Shown here piece after piece: positions 52,678-62,441 of a stretch of DNA of 64,000 nucleotides (the stretch's first letter is position 1; each line of letters starts with the position of its first letter). The translations under genes were made by a program, and so were the position numbers. This stretch comes from Clostridium sp. D53t1_180928_C8 (GTDB lineage: Bacteria; Bacillota; Clostridia; Clostridiales; Clostridiaceae). The notes under the pieces are model-generated. The model was given only the letters and a program-made list of their open reading frames with translations, did no database searches and was not told the origin of the DNA. The stretch spans positions 1-64,000 of the forward strand of contig NZ_JADPEL010000007.1 in NCBI RefSeq assembly GCF_015667795.1, in the 5' to 3' direction.

Positions 52678-53778
52678 ATGGAACAAAGAATTAAAAAAAT
52701 AGCTTTATTAACAGGTGGTGGAGATTGTCCAGGATTAAATGCAGTAATAAGGGCAGTAACAAGAACAGCAATATTAAATTATGGTATTGAAGTAATTGGA
52801 TATAAATTTGGATATAGAGGATTATATAATAATGATTTTATTCCATTAACATTAGATACAGTATCAGGAATCTTACATAGAGGAGGTACTATTCTTTATA
52901 GTTCAAATAAAGATAACTTATTTGATTATCTTGTTGAAGAAAATGGAGAAATGGTTAAAAGAGATGTTTCTGATGTAGCTGTAGAAAATTTAAAAAAAGA
53001 AGGAATTGACGTATTAGTTGTTATAGGGGGAGATGGTACTCTAACATCTGCAAGAGATTTTGCAAGAAAAGGTGTTAATGTAATTGGAGTTCCTAAAACA
53101 ATTGATAATGATTTAGCATCAACAGATGTAACTTTTGGATTTAATACTGCAATTGATGTTGTTACAGAGGCTTTAGATAGACTTCACACAACAGCAGAAT
53201 CACATCATAGAATAATGTTATGCGAAGTAATGGGAAGAAATGCAGGGTGGATAGCATTAGAAGCCGGTATAGCTGGTTCAGCAGATATTATTCTATTGCC
53301 AGAGATTCCATATGATATTAATAAAATTGCTGAAAAGGTAAAAGAAAGAGAAGCTCAAGGAAGAAACTTTACTATTATAGTTGTTTCGGAAGGGGCCAAG
53401 CCTAAAGATGGAGAAGTTGTAGTAGCTAAAATTGTAGCAGATAGCCCAGACCCTATAAGGTTAGGTGGAATAGGAAATAAGCTTGCGGGAGATTTAGAAA
53501 AATTAATTAAAGATCATGAAGTTAGATGTACAGTATTAGGACATGTTCAAAGAGGCGGAAATACATCAACATATGATAGAATATTATCTACAAGATATGG
53601 AGTGGCAGCTGTTGAGCTTATGATAGAGGGTAAGTTTGGGGAAATGGTTTGTTTAAAGGGTGATACAATAAGTAGTGATTCTTTAGAAAATGTAATTGGG
53701 CAAAAAACTAAGCATGTCAATATTGACGGAGAATTAGTACAAGTTGCGAAAAAAATAGGAATTACTTTTGCTGAATAA
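52678..53778 (+). CDS. pfkA: 6-phosphofructokinase, group with Gly/Lys active-site pattern
   Basis: Phosphorylates fructose 6-phosphate at C1. The 366 residues begin IALLTGGGDCPGLNAVIR and include VIGGDGTLTSA, GVPKTIDNDL, TFGFNTA, and MGRNAGWIALEAG. GGDGT is the ATP-type residue at the position where pyrophosphate enzymes have Asp. The Lys of PKTIDND is the residue usual in pyrophosphate-type and mixed group III enzymes, where ATP-type PfkA has Gly. ATP use is thus likely but not certain. I start at ATG 52678 behind GGGAGGT, excluding 15 upstream codons. No pyk follows, so this is probably not the main pfkA-pyk locus. Confidence 0.9.
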   Translation: MEQRIKKIALLTGGGDCPGLNAVIRAVTRTAILNYGIEVIGYKFGYRGLYNNDFIPLTLDTVSGILHRGGTILYSSNKDNLFDYLVEENGEMVKRDVSDVAVENLKKEGIDVLVVIGGDGTLTSARDFARKGVNVIGVPKTIDNDLASTDVTFGFNTAIDVVTEALDRLHTTAESHHRIMLCEVMGRNAGWIALEAGIAGSADIILLPEIPYDINKIAEKVKEREAQGRNFTIIVVSEGAKPKDGEVVVAKIVADSPDPIRLGGIGNKLAGDLEKLIKDHEVRCTVLGHVQRGGNTSTYDRILSTRYGVAAVELMIEGKFGEMVCLKGDTISSDSLENVIGQKTKHVNIDGELVQVAKKIGITFAE

Positions 53779-53809
53779 AGAATAATATAATAATATTTTA
53801 AATATTATT

Positions 53810-53885
53810 AGTGGTAAGTGGAAATAATATAGGGGTAAGTTTTTTAGACTAAACTATATATTTTAAACTTACCACTATTTTTAAT
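53810..53885 (+). terminator. Terminator with two competing 5' arms
   Basis: AGTGGTAAGT (53810-53819) can pair with ACTTACCACT (53868-53877), then a T run. GGTAAGTTT at 53833-53841 can pair with part of the same 3' arm. The short T run fits a terminator after pfkA. The competition may be chance. Confidence 0.55.
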
Positions 53886-53997
53886 ATAGAGAATAATGGA
53901 AATTTTTTAGCAGGAATACTTCAAAATATTCTGACAATATGTTATACTTATATTAAAGTAAAAGAAATATTTGAATTAGTGGATTTAGGAGGGTATT

Positions 53998-54777
53998 ATG
54001 AAAGAAATAAAGAAATATTTAGAATCAAGAATTGGGAAATATAGCTTCTTTTTTGAAGATTTAAAAAGTGGATATGTGTATGGATACAATGAAAACGTTT
54101 CTATGACAGCTGCAGGATGTATGAAGCTTCCAATTGCTGTTTCATTAATAAAAGCCGTTGAAGGTAAAAAAGTTGATTTTATGGATAAGATAAAAATACA
54201 AACTTCAGATAAGGTATATGGAACTGGAATAATACATGAGTTTAATGAAAGAGAATATACAGTATTTGAACTTATGGTTATTATGTTGATTCAAAGTGAT
54301 AATACAGCTGCTAATAAAATTATCGATATAGTTGGTATGGAACAAATAAATGAAGATATCATAGCTATGGGATTAAAAAATACTAGATTGAATAGAAAGA
54401 CAAATGATGAAAGAGTATCTATAGAGGATATCGAAAACATAACAACAGCTTATGACTTGTCTAGAATATGGAAGCATTTAGCTAATGGAACTTTCTTAAG
54501 CAAAGATAACGGACAAATGCTCATAGATATTTTAAGAAGGCAGCAGATAAAAAATAAATTAGCCCTATATATTCCAGATGATTTAAAGATAGAAATATCC
54601 AGTAAAACTGGTGATAAAAAAGGTGTTGAAAATGATACAGCATATTTAGAATTGCCAAAAGGAAAATTTGTATTCACTGTTTTATCACAAGAAATACCTA
54701 ATAGTGTATATGGAACAATATCTTTAGCTAAATGTGGTAAAATGATGTGGGATGGAGTTATGAATAACTGGAATTAA
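53998..54777 (+). CDS. Class A beta-lactamase-fold protein lacking the catalytic serine
   Basis: A 259-residue protein with the class A beta-lactamase layout but no signal peptide. MTAAGCMKLPIAVSL occupies the SxxK region, with Gly40-Cys-Met-Lys43 where Ser-x-x-Lys should be. SDN (100-102) and KTG (203-205, in ISSKTGDKKG) are kept. The Glu of the omega loop (ExxLN) is not evident around TRLNRKTNDE. Without the nucleophile it should not hydrolyse beta-lactams by the usual route. A cytosolic pseudoenzyme or a different hydrolase is possible. Ribosome site GGAGGG. Monocistronic, upstream of the pyrimidine operon. Confidence 0.85.
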   Translation: MKEIKKYLESRIGKYSFFFEDLKSGYVYGYNENVSMTAAGCMKLPIAVSLIKAVEGKKVDFMDKIKIQTSDKVYGTGIIHEFNEREYTVFELMVIMLIQSDNTAANKIIDIVGMEQINEDIIAMGLKNTRLNRKTNDERVSIEDIENITTAYDLSRIWKHLANGTFLSKDNGQMLIDILRRQQIKNKLALYIPDDLKIEISSKTGDKKGVENDTAYLELPKGKFVFTVLSQEIPNSVYGTISLAKCGKMMWDGVMNNWN

Positions 54778-54784
54778 AAATATA

Positions 54785-54813
54785 TTGACAAATTTTTAAT
54801 GAAATGATATTCT
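54785..54813 (+). promoter_or_regulatory. Promoter of the pyrimidine operon
   Basis: TTGACA (54785-54790), 17 bases, TATTCT (54808-54813). The predicted transcript starts near 54820, giving a leader of about 147 bases before pyrB. Confidence 0.7.
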
Positions 54814-54819
54814 AACACA

Positions 54820-54920
54820 AAGAACCTTTAAAGGAATCCGAGAGATTCATAAGGAAGTTGTAATAATACCCATATTGTAAGATTACTATACCTTCCTTAT
54901 ATTATAAGGAAGGTTTTTTG
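54820..54920 (+). promoter_or_regulatory. PyrR-type attenuation leader
   Basis: AATCCGAGAGATTC (54834-54847) resembles the PyrR-binding anti-antiterminator loop (ARUCCnGnGAGGYU). CATAAGGAAG (about 54848-54857) can pair with the 5' arm of the terminator (CTTCCTTAT), giving an alternative antiterminator. PyrR with UMP would stabilise the first hairpin and so allow termination. No pyrR gene is in the window. Confidence 0.65.
54891..54920 (+). terminator. Attenuator terminator ahead of pyrB
   Basis: CCTTCCTTAT (54891-54900) pairs with ATAAGGAAGG (54904-54913), then TTTTTT. It lies 47 bases before the pyrB start. Confidence 0.85.
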
Positions 54921-54966
54921 TATTCTTTAAATTTAACACTGTGATGTTAAAAAGGAGTGACAATAA

Positions 54967-55887
54967 ATGAAAAATAAACATTTAATAAGTCCAATGGACT
55001 TTTCTAAAGAAGAACTTAATGAAATTTTTGAATTAGCAGAAAAAATAATTTCAAATCCAAAAGAATTTTCACATATCTGTGATGGCCAAATATTAGCTAC
55101 ACTTTTTTATGAGCCAAGCACACGTACAAGATTTAGTTTTGAAGCTGCAATGATGAGATTAGGTGGGAAAATACTAGGTTTTTCAGAACCAAACTCAACC
55201 TCAAGTGCAAAAGGGGAAACATTAGCAGATACTATAAGAATGGTTTCTATATACTCTGATATAATTGCAATGAGACATCCTAAAGAAGGGTCAGCTAAAG
55301 TTGCAAGTATCTATTCAGCAGTACCAGTTATTAATGCAGGAGATGGTGGACATCAACATCCAACTCAAACATTAACAGATCTATTAACTATAAAATCACA
55401 AAAAGGAACTTTAGAAGGACACAAAATAGGACTTTGTGGAGATTTAAAAAATGGACGTACAGTACAGTCATTAATTGCAGCTATGTCTAGATATGAGGGA
55501 ACAGAGTTTATTCTTATATCTCCAAAGGAGCTTGTAATACCAGAATATATTAGAGAGGAAATATTAAAGAGAAATAATATTTCTTTTAGAGAAGTAGAAA
55601 ATATAGAAGATGTTATAGATGAATTAGATATTTTATATATGACAAGAATTCAAAAAGAAAGATTCTTTAATGAAGAAGAGTATTTAAGATTAAAAGATTC
55701 TTATATATTAGATAATGAAAAAATGGCAAAAGCAAAGGATGACATGATTGTAATGCATCCACTTCCGAGAGTAAATGAAATCGCAACTGAAGTAGATGAT
55801 GATAAAAGAGCAGTTTACTTCAAACAAGCAGAATATGGAATGTATGTAAGAATGGCTTTAATTGTTAAGTTACTGGGGGTAATGTAA
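54967..55887 (+). CDS. pyrB: Aspartate carbamoyltransferase catalytic chain
   Basis: Joins carbamoyl phosphate and aspartate in the first committed pyrimidine step. The 306 residues carry [13 protein letters not shown] (carbamoyl phosphate site), [30 protein letters not shown] and the aspartate-site [10 protein letters not shown]. The length matches the E. coli-type catalytic chain that associates with PyrI, whose gene begins at the next base after the stop. First gene of pyrBICFKD. Ribosome site AAAAGGAG, behind the attenuator. Confidence 0.97.
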   Translation: MKNKHLISPMDFSKEELNEIFELAEKIISNPKEFSHICDGQILATLFYEPSTRTRFSFEAAMMRLGGKILGFSEPNSTSSAKGETLADTIRMVSIYSDIIAMRHPKEGSAKVASIYSAVPVINAGDGGHQHPTQTLTDLLTIKSQKGTLEGHKIGLCGDLKNGRTVQSLIAAMSRYEGTEFILISPKELVIPEYIREEILKRNNISFREVENIEDVIDELDILYMTRIQKERFFNEEEYLRLKDSYILDNEKMAKAKDDMIVMHPLPRVNEIATEVDDDKRAVYFKQAEYGMYVRMALIVKLLGVM

Positions 55888-56319
55888 ATGCTACAAATAA
55901 CTAGTATTAAAAATGGATTCATGTTAGATCATATAAAAGCTGGGATGGGAGTTAAAATATTTAGATATTTACATCTAGATAAGCTAGGACATCAAGTTGC
56001 ATTAATAATAAATGCAGATAGTAAAAAAATGGGAAAGAAAGATATAATAAAAATTGAAAATATAGAAGAGATAAATTATACGGTACTTGGATTATTATCA
56101 CCTGGTATTACTATTAACGAAGTTAGAAATGAAGTAATAATTAATAAGATAAAGCCTGAATTGCCAGAGAGTATTCAGGATATATTAATATGTGAGAATC
56201 CAAATTGTATAACTTCTCAAGAAAATTATATACCTCATAAATTTACATTAGTTGATAGAGAAAAAGGAAGCTATAAATGTGAATATTGTGAACAGATAAT
56301 AAATCCTAGCGAGGTGTAA
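55888..56319 (+). CDS. pyrI: Aspartate carbamoyltransferase regulatory chain
   Basis: Regulatory partner of PyrB that binds nucleotide effectors. The N-terminal allosteric domain (about 1-95) has [16 protein letters not shown]; the C-terminal zinc domain has four Cys in CENPNC and CEYCEQ (about residues 108-139). The 143 residues are slightly short of the E. coli chain (153). The start codon directly follows the pyrB stop with no gap, so translation is coupled. Presence of PyrI means allosteric feedback adds to the attenuator control. Confidence 0.95.
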   Translation: MLQITSIKNGFMLDHIKAGMGVKIFRYLHLDKLGHQVALIINADSKKMGKKDIIKIENIEEINYTVLGLLSPGITINEVRNEVIINKIKPELPESIQDILICENPNCITSQENYIPHKFTLVDREKGSYKCEYCEQIINPSEV

Positions 56320-56323
56320 AGAA

Positions 56324-57526
56324 ATGAACTTATTAATAAAAAATGCTAATATCATAGATGCCTACGAAAGTTTTAGTGGTGATGTATTAATTATAGATGG
56401 AATAATATCAGAGATAGGAAAAGAAATAAATAGAGATGGAATAGAGGTAATAGATGCTAAAAGATTAACTTTAATGCCATCATTTATAGATACACATGCG
56501 CATTTCAGAGATCCAGGTTTAACTCATAAAGAGGATATGGAAAGTGGATCAAAAGCAGCAGCAAAAGGTGGATACACAGGGGTTTGCCTTATGGGGAATA
56601 CAAATCCTATATGTTCAAGTAAAGAAGTTGTTGAATATGTAAGAAATAAAGCTAAGGAAGTTGGTTTAATAGATGTACATCAATGTGTTTCAATAACAGA
56701 AAACTTTGGTGGAAAATCAATAGAGCATTTAAATGCGTTTGATGATGATAAAGAATTAGTAGCAATAACTGATGATGGTGTTGGAGTAATGGATTCTAGC
56801 ATTATGATGAAAGCTATGGAGAAGGCGAAGGAAAATGATTGGATAGTTATGTCTCATGCTGAAGATAAAACTTTCTCTAAAATAGATATGAGAATAGCTG
56901 AAGATTTAATGACAATAAGGGACTTATACTTAGCTAAAGTTACTGGTGCTAGATTACATATGGCACATGTTAGTACAGTAGAATCTATTGATGCAATAAG
57001 AAGAACTAAAAGTGAAGGTGCAAATGTTACTTGTGAAGTAACACCACATCATATAGGATTAACAACAGAAATAAGTAATTATAGAGTAAATCCTCCTATA
57101 AGAGAACAAGAAGATGTTAATGCCATAGTAGCAGGAATTAAAGATGGAACTATTGATTGTATAGGAACAGATCATGCCCCTCATACTGAAGAAGATAAGC
57201 AAAAGGGTGCACCAGGGATGGTAGGACTTGAGACTGCATTTAGTATTTGCTATACAGAACTTGTAAAAAAACACGGTATTTCTATAAATAAATTAAGTGA
57301 ATTAATGTCAAAAAATCCAGCCAATATTCTTGGAATGAATAAAGGAACAATAACGGTAGGAAAAGATGGAGATTTAGTGTTAGTTGATTTAAATAAAGAA
57401 ATAGTTGTAGATAAAGAAAATTTCCTATCTAAAGGGAAAAATACTCCATTCCAAGGAAGAGAGTATTATGGGGAAGTTGTAACGACTATAAAAGCAGGAA
57501 AAGTAATATATAGTAAGAATGTTTAA
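56324..57526 (+). CDS. pyrC: Dihydroorotase
   Basis: Zinc amidohydrolase that closes carbamoyl aspartate to dihydroorotate. The 400 residues are the type I form: the metal site [50 protein letters not shown] and [12 protein letters not shown]. Its start lies four bases after pyrI. The common metal-bridging carboxylated Lys of other amidohydrolases is not expected in this type. Third gene of the operon. Confidence 0.95.
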   Translation: MNLLIKNANIIDAYESFSGDVLIIDGIISEIGKEINRDGIEVIDAKRLTLMPSFIDTHAHFRDPGLTHKEDMESGSKAAAKGGYTGVCLMGNTNPICSSKEVVEYVRNKAKEVGLIDVHQCVSITENFGGKSIEHLNAFDDDKELVAITDDGVGVMDSSIMMKAMEKAKENDWIVMSHAEDKTFSKIDMRIAEDLMTIRDLYLAKVTGARLHMAHVSTVESIDAIRRTKSEGANVTCEVTPHHIGLTTEISNYRVNPPIREQEDVNAIVAGIKDGTIDCIGTDHAPHTEEDKQKGAPGMVGLETAFSICYTELVKKHGISINKLSELMSKNPANILGMNKGTITVGKDGDLVLVDLNKEIVVDKENFLSKGKNTPFQGREYYGEVVTTIKAGKVIYSKNV

Positions 57527-57564
57527 GTTCAGTATAGTTTAAGAAGTGAAAGGGAGTAAGTTTT

Positions 57565-58437
57565 ATGAAAAGTTTAATAATGGATAAATTATATAAAAGA
57601 GTTGAAGAAAGAGGCGTTGTTTGTTTAGGATTAGATACAGCAATTGAATACATACCAACTCATGTTTTAGAAGGAAAATCTATTGAAGAAGCAATATTTG
57701 AATATAATAAAGCAATTATAGATGAAACTTTAGATGTTGTAGCTTGTTATAAAGTACAAATTGCATATTATGAAGCTTTAGGATTAGCAGGGCTTATGGC
57801 ATATAAGAAAACTTTAGATTATTTAAGAGAAAATGATGCTATTATTGTTGCAGATATAAAAAGAGGAGATATAATGGCAACTGCTACTCAATATGCTAAA
57901 GGTCACTTTAGTGGAGATTTTGAAGCAGATTTCATAACTTTAAGTCCTTATATGGGTATGGATAGCATAGAACCATACATGCCTTATATGGAAAGTGGAA
58001 ATAAAGGTGTCTTTGTACTTGTTAGAACTTCAAATCCTGGAGCAGAAGATATAGAAAATATAAATACTAAAGATGGAAGCAAGGTTTATAAGGTTGTTGG
58101 AGATAAGCTTACTAAAATGGGTGAAACTGTTAAAGGTGAATGTGGGTATTCTGCAATAGGTGGAGTTATAGGATGCACTCATGTAGAAGAAGGTAAAGAA
58201 ATAAGAAACAGATATAAAGATATGTTCTTCTTAATTCCTGGATATGGAGCACAAGGTGGAAAAGCAGAGGATGTAGCTTTATACTTAAGAGATGGAAATG
58301 GTGGAGTTGTAAATTCATCAAGAGCAATTCTTTTAGCATATAAGAAGGAAAATAAACCGGAAGAGTTTGCAGCATGTGCAAGAAGAGAAGCTATAAGAAT
58401 GAGAGATGAAATAAGAAACGCAGTTAATAACCTATAG
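57565..58437 (+). CDS. pyrF: Orotidine 5'-phosphate decarboxylase (type 2)
   Basis: Final UMP-forming decarboxylation. The 290 residues fit the longer type 2 PyrF group found in clostridia and actinobacteria. CLGLDTAIEYIP starts the barrel, the catalytic DIKRGDI is central, VLVRTSNPGAED follows, and the phosphate-binding PGYGAQGGKAED and NSSRAI segments end it. AGGGAG precedes the ATG. It lies between pyrC and pyrK; pyrE, needed for the preceding step, is not in the window. Confidence 0.95.
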   Translation: MKSLIMDKLYKRVEERGVVCLGLDTAIEYIPTHVLEGKSIEEAIFEYNKAIIDETLDVVACYKVQIAYYEALGLAGLMAYKKTLDYLRENDAIIVADIKRGDIMATATQYAKGHFSGDFEADFITLSPYMGMDSIEPYMPYMESGNKGVFVLVRTSNPGAEDIENINTKDGSKVYKVVGDKLTKMGETVKGECGYSAIGGVIGCTHVEEGKEIRNRYKDMFFLIPGYGAQGGKAEDVALYLRDGNGGVVNSSRAILLAYKKENKPEEFAACARREAIRMRDEIRNAVNNL

Positions 58438-58451
58438 GAGGAAAAGAGTTT

Positions 58452-59189
58452 ATGAAGTACACACAAGGTAAAATATTATTAAATGAAGAAATCCAAAATG
58501 GAATATATAAAATGGTTGTTGAAGATAAAAATGAAGCTAAAGCAGGTCAGTTTTATATGTTAAAGCATAATGGAGCAACATTACTTCCAAGACCTATAAG
58601 TGTTTGTGAAACAAATGGAGATACTTTAACTTTTGTATATGCAGTAGTTGGAGCTGGAACAAAGGAATATGCTGATTTAAGAGTTGGTGATTCAATAAGC
58701 TTAAATGGTCCATTAGGAAATGGATTTAATGTAGAAGAAGACTTAGGTAGAGTTGCATTAGTAAGCGGAGGAATTGGAACAGCTCCAATGCTTGAGGTTT
58801 CTAAAAAGTTAAGACAAAATAACCCTAATATAAAGATGGATCTTTATGCAGGGTTTAGAGATGATATATACTTAATAGATGAAATAAAAGAATATGTAGA
58901 TGAGGCTTTTGTTTCAACTAATACTGGTAAGCATGGACATAAAGGATTTGTAACTGAAATTTTAGATTTAGATAAGTATGATACAGTTCTTTGCTGCGGA
59001 CCAGAAGTAATGATGAAAAGAGTAGTAGAAATGTGTAAAGAAAAGCAAGTTAAAGTATATGTTTCAATGGAAAAGCATATGGCTTGTGGAGTAGGTGCAT
59101 GTCTTGTGTGTACTTGTAAGACTAAAGACGGTAATAAAAGAACTTGTAAAGATGGTCCAGTATTTGATGGATATTATGTAGAATTATAA
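58452..59189 (+). CDS. pyrK: Dihydroorotate dehydrogenase B, electron transfer subunit
   Basis: Passes electrons between the PyrD FMN and NAD+ via FAD and a [2Fe-2S] cluster. The 245 residues show a ferredoxin-reductase FAD domain (LLPRPISVCE, GPLGNGF), the NAD domain (VSGGIGTAPML, CCGPEVMMKRV) and the cluster Cys residues in ACGVGACLVCTCK plus a later Cys in KRTCKDGP. AGGAGG precedes the ATG, 14 bases after pyrF. Together with PyrD it makes the NAD-dependent 1B enzyme expected in an anaerobe. Confidence 0.96.
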   Translation: MKYTQGKILLNEEIQNGIYKMVVEDKNEAKAGQFYMLKHNGATLLPRPISVCETNGDTLTFVYAVVGAGTKEYADLRVGDSISLNGPLGNGFNVEEDLGRVALVSGGIGTAPMLEVSKKLRQNNPNIKMDLYAGFRDDIYLIDEIKEYVDEAFVSTNTGKHGHKGFVTEILDLDKYDTVLCCGPEVMMKRVVEMCKEKQVKVYVSMEKHMACGVGACLVCTCKTKDGNKRTCKDGPVFDGYYVEL

Positions 59190-59210
59190 TAAACCAAAGG
59201 AGAAGATAAA

Positions 59211-60107
59211 ATGTTAAAAGTTAATATAAATGGATTAGATTTTAAAAACCCAGTAATAGCAGCATCAGGAACTTTTGGTTTTGGAGCAGAATATAATAAT
59301 TTTTATAATGTAGGAATTTTAGGTGGTATATCATCAAAGGGATTAACATTAAATGAAAAAGCAGGAAATGATGGTATAAGAGTATTTGAAACTCCATCAG
59401 GAATGATGAATTCAGTTGGACTTCAAAATCCAGGAATAGATAGATTTATAGCAGAAGAGCTTCCTAAGATGAAGGAATTAGGTACTAACATTATTGCAAA
59501 TGTTGGTGGTGGATGCATGGAAGATTATGAAATTGCATTAGAAAAGCTAAGAGGAACTGATATAGATATGGTAGAGCTTAATATATCATGTCCTAACGTA
59601 AAGAGTGGTGGAATGGCTTTTGGAATTAAATCTGAAGTAGCTTATGATGTTGTTAAAAAGGCAAAGGCTATAGTTGATAAACCTCTTATGGTTAAATTAT
59701 CACCAAATGCTGAAGATATAGTAGATATGGCTATAAAATGTCAAGAAGCAGGGGCAGATTCATTATCTCTTATTAATACATTAAAAGGATTAGCAATAGA
59801 TCCATATAAGAGAAAAGCTGTATTCAATAATGTATATGCAGGAGTATCGGGGCCAGCAGTTAAACCAGTAGCTTTAAGAATGGTTCACGAAGTAGCTAAA
59901 GCTGTAGAAATACCTGTTATAGGTCTTGGTGGTATAACTACAGGAATGGATGCTATAGAGTTTATGATGGCAGGTGCATCAGCAATTCAAATAGGAACAG
60001 TTAATTTCTTTAATCCAATGGCAGGAAAAGAAATAATTGAAGAAATGGAAGCGTTCTGTAGACAACAAGGAATTAGAGATATTAACGAAATAGTTGGAAT
60101 AATATAA
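59211..60107 (+). CDS. pyrD: Dihydroorotate dehydrogenase B, catalytic subunit
   Basis: Oxidises dihydroorotate to orotate with FMN. The 298 residues are class 1[48 protein letters not shown] with the catalytic Cys in the SCPN loop, KLSPNAEDI, and the phosphate-binding [14 protein letters not shown] and GASAIQIGT. Last gene of the operon, followed by a strong terminator. The operon thus covers steps 2-4 and 6 of UMP synthesis, leaving carAB and pyrE elsewhere. Confidence 0.97.
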   Translation: MLKVNINGLDFKNPVIAASGTFGFGAEYNNFYNVGILGGISSKGLTLNEKAGNDGIRVFETPSGMMNSVGLQNPGIDRFIAEELPKMKELGTNIIANVGGGCMEDYEIALEKLRGTDIDMVELNISCPNVKSGGMAFGIKSEVAYDVVKKAKAIVDKPLMVKLSPNAEDIVDMAIKCQEAGADSLSLINTLKGLAIDPYKRKAVFNNVYAGVSGPAVKPVALRMVHEVAKAVEIPVIGLGGITTGMDAIEFMMAGASAIQIGTVNFFNPMAGKEIIEEMEAFCRQQGIRDINEIVGII

Positions 60108-60111
60108 CATA

Positions 60112-60152
60112 AAAAATCACTATAAATAATAAATATTTATAGTGATTTTTTA
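60112..60152 (+). terminator. Terminator of the pyrimidine operon
   Basis: AAAAATCACTATAAATA (60112-60128) pairs with its complement at 60134-60150, ending in a T run. Confidence 0.85.
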
Positions 60153-60175
60153 TGGGTTAATAGGGGGAGTAATAA

Positions 60176-60826
60176 ATGAAAAAGTATATATTGTTTGATT
60201 TAGATGGGACTCTTACGGATCCTAAAGTAGGAATAACAAAGTCTGTAGATTATGCATTAAATAAGTTTAATATTAAAGTAGATAATTTAGATGAGCTTTG
60301 TAAGTTTATAGGTCCGCCATTAAAGGATGCATTTATGGAGTATTATAATTTTACGGAAGTGCAATCAGAAGAGGCTATTAAGTATTATAGAGATTATTTT
60401 TCAGAAAGAGGAATTTATGAAAATTTTGTATATGAGGGTTTAGAAAATATGCTTAAGTTATTAAATGATAATAATAAAATTTGTATAGTAGCAACTTCTA
60501 AGCCAACAGTTTTTGCAGTAAAAATACTTGAGCATTTTAATTTAAATAAATATTTTTCTTTTATATGTGGAAGTAATATTGATGGGACAAGAAGTAAAAA
60601 GAAGGAAGTTATTCAACATGTAATTGAAAGAAATAAGATAAAAGATTTATCACAGGTTATAATGGTAGGAGATAGGAAACATGATGTTTATGGAGCTAAA
60701 GAGATAGGTTTACAATCTGTAGGAGTTTTATACGGATATGGTGATTATGATGAGTTACGTAATAGCGGTGCTGACTATATAGTTAATAACATTAAAGAGC
60801 TAAGTAATTTACTTATACAGATGTAA
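60176..60826 (+). CDS. HAD family phosphatase (phosphoglycolate phosphatase-like)
   Basis: A 216-residue haloacid-dehalogenase phosphatase of subclass I. Motif I is FDLDGTLTDPK (nucleophile and acid Asp), motif II is VATSKP, motif III Lys lies near GTRSKKKEVI, and motif IV is MVGDRKHDVYGA. A helical cap (about 20-85) sits between I and II. It resembles PpaX/Gph-type enzymes; the substrate cannot be read from sequence. AGGGGGAG precedes the ATG. Single gene after the pyr operon. Confidence 0.9.
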   Translation: MKKYILFDLDGTLTDPKVGITKSVDYALNKFNIKVDNLDELCKFIGPPLKDAFMEYYNFTEVQSEEAIKYYRDYFSERGIYENFVYEGLENMLKLLNDNNKICIVATSKPTVFAVKILEHFNLNKYFSFICGSNIDGTRSKKKEVIQHVIERNKIKDLSQVIMVGDRKHDVYGAKEIGLQSVGVLYGYGDYDELRNSGADYIVNNIKELSNLLIQM

Positions 60827-60913
60827 ATAGATAATTAAGAGTTTTCTATATTAATTTTAAAATAAGTTGGAGATTTATTTATTCTCTTATTAGGATACTT
60901 TTAATGGGAAGAA

Positions 60914-60957
60914 AAAATATGAATCAAAACTAAAAGTTTTGATTCATATTTTTTATT
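60914..60957. terminator. Bidirectional terminator
   Basis: A long stem (TATGAATCAAAACT with its complement, 60918-60931 and 60935-60948, extended by A/T pairs) lies upstream of the stop codon of the symporter gene. Confidence 0.8.
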
Positions 60958-60958
60958 T

Positions 60959-62383
60959 TTAGGCAATAGCCTCATTTTCATTATCTCTCCATTCTTCAAC
61001 TTCATCACCAAGTTCAGGAATTGAAGAAGCATAGAATACTGGATCTTTTCCAGCCTTCTTTTGAGTTGAATAGTCTTGGAATGCTTTTATAGCAATTTTA
61101 CTTAATAGAACAATTGCGATTAAGTTTAGAATTGCCATTAGCCCCATAAATACATCGGCAATGTTCCAAACTAAATCCATAGATGCTACAGAACCAAATA
61201 AAACCATAGCAGCTACTAAAATTCTATATCCATATAAGAATAATTTGTTGTTAGATATAAATTGTATATTTGTTTCACCATAGTAGTAGTTACCTATAAT
61301 TGAACTAAAGGCGAATAGTAGAATACAAATTGATATAAATGTTCCTCCCCAAGGACCAACTTGAGAAACTAAAGCCATTTGTGTTAGTTCTATACCCTTT
61401 ACTGATCCATCTAATGGTGCTCCAGATAAAAGAATTATAAATGCTGTAGAAGTACAGATGATTAATGTATCTGTAAATACACCTAATGTTTGAATTAAAC
61501 CTTGCTTTACAGGGTGAGAAACTGTTGCAGTAGCAGCTGCGTTTGGAGCAGATCCCATACCAGCTTCATTAGAGAATAGACCTCTCTTTATACCTTGTAA
61601 TAAAGCAGCACCTATACCACCACCAACTACTTGCTTAATACCAAAAGCACTTTCAAATATAGTTTGGAATAAAGATGGTATTTCTTTGAAATTCATAATT
61701 ATTATAAATAAGGCAATTACTATGTAGGCTACAGCCATAATAGGAACAAGTATACTAGAAATTTTAGCAATTCTATTTACTCCACCAAAAATTATTATTA
61801 ATGTTAAAACTGTTAGTATAATTCCAATTATAAGTTTATTTGCATTAAAAGTAGAGTTGAAAGCTGTAGCAATTGTGTTAGATTGTACAGAGTTAAATGC
61901 AAATCCGAAACACATTATTATAAGAACAGAGAATGTAACTCCCATCCATTTTTTCTTTAGTCCCTTTTCCATGTAGTAAGCAGGACCACCTCTAAAGCTA
62001 TCACCATCTTTAACTTTATAAATTTGAGCTAAAGTAGATTCGATAAAAGCAGAAGCTGAACCTATTAAGGCAATAAGCCACATCCAAAATACAGCACCAG
62101 GTCCTCCTATTGCAATGGCAGAAGCAACTCCAGCTAAGTTACCAGTACCAACTCTTGATGCAGTACCTATACAAAATGCTTGGAAAGACGAGACTTCTCC
62201 TTTTGATTTATCTTTTGAAGATGAGCCTTCTCCAAGTAGTTTAAACATTTCTTTAATATTAGTAAATTGAACGAACTTAGTTTTAAAAGTAAAGAAGAAT
62301 CCTATAGCAATTAGCATAGCGATAAGAATATAAGTCCATATGAAGTCATTAACTAATAACACTTTTTCATTTAAAAATTCCAT
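60959..62383 (-). CDS. Alanine/glycine:cation symporter (AGCS family)
   Basis: A sodium- or proton-coupled amino acid importer, 474 residues, about ten membrane helices. Family features are FFTFKTKFVQF near the N-terminus, GTASRVGTGNLAGVASAI, GGPGAVFWMWLIALIGSA and the signature GLFSNEAGMGSAPNAAATA in the middle. AAGGGGGAT precedes the ATG. It has its own promoter at 62442-62470 on the minus strand. Glycine riboswitches often control such genes, but none was recognised in the leader. Confidence 0.93.
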   Translation of the reverse strand: MEFLNEKVLLVNDFIWTYILIAMLIAIGFFFTFKTKFVQFTNIKEMFKLLGEGSSSKDKSKGEVSSFQAFCIGTASRVGTGNLAGVASAIAIGGPGAVFWMWLIALIGSASAFIESTLAQIYKVKDGDSFRGGPAYYMEKGLKKKWMGVTFSVLIIMCFGFAFNSVQSNTIATAFNSTFNANKLIIGIILTVLTLIIIFGGVNRIAKISSILVPIMAVAYIVIALFIIIMNFKEIPSLFQTIFESAFGIKQVVGGGIGAALLQGIKRGLFSNEAGMGSAPNAAATATVSHPVKQGLIQTLGVFTDTLIICTSTAFIILLSGAPLDGSVKGIELTQMALVSQVGPWGGTFISICILLFAFSSIIGNYYYGETNIQFISNNKLFLYGYRILVAAMVLFGSVASMDLVWNIADVFMGLMAILNLIAIVLLSKIAIKAFQDYSTQKKAGKDPVFYASSIPELGDEVEEWRDNENEAIA

Positions 62384-62441
62384 GATAAAGTATCCCCCTT
62401 TTTATTTTTTCATTTGATTTATTTAATATGTACTTTATTAA

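Noticed and set aside
58179-58466. 95-codon frame antisense to pyrF
   Set aside because: Overlaps a certain gene and has no family features.
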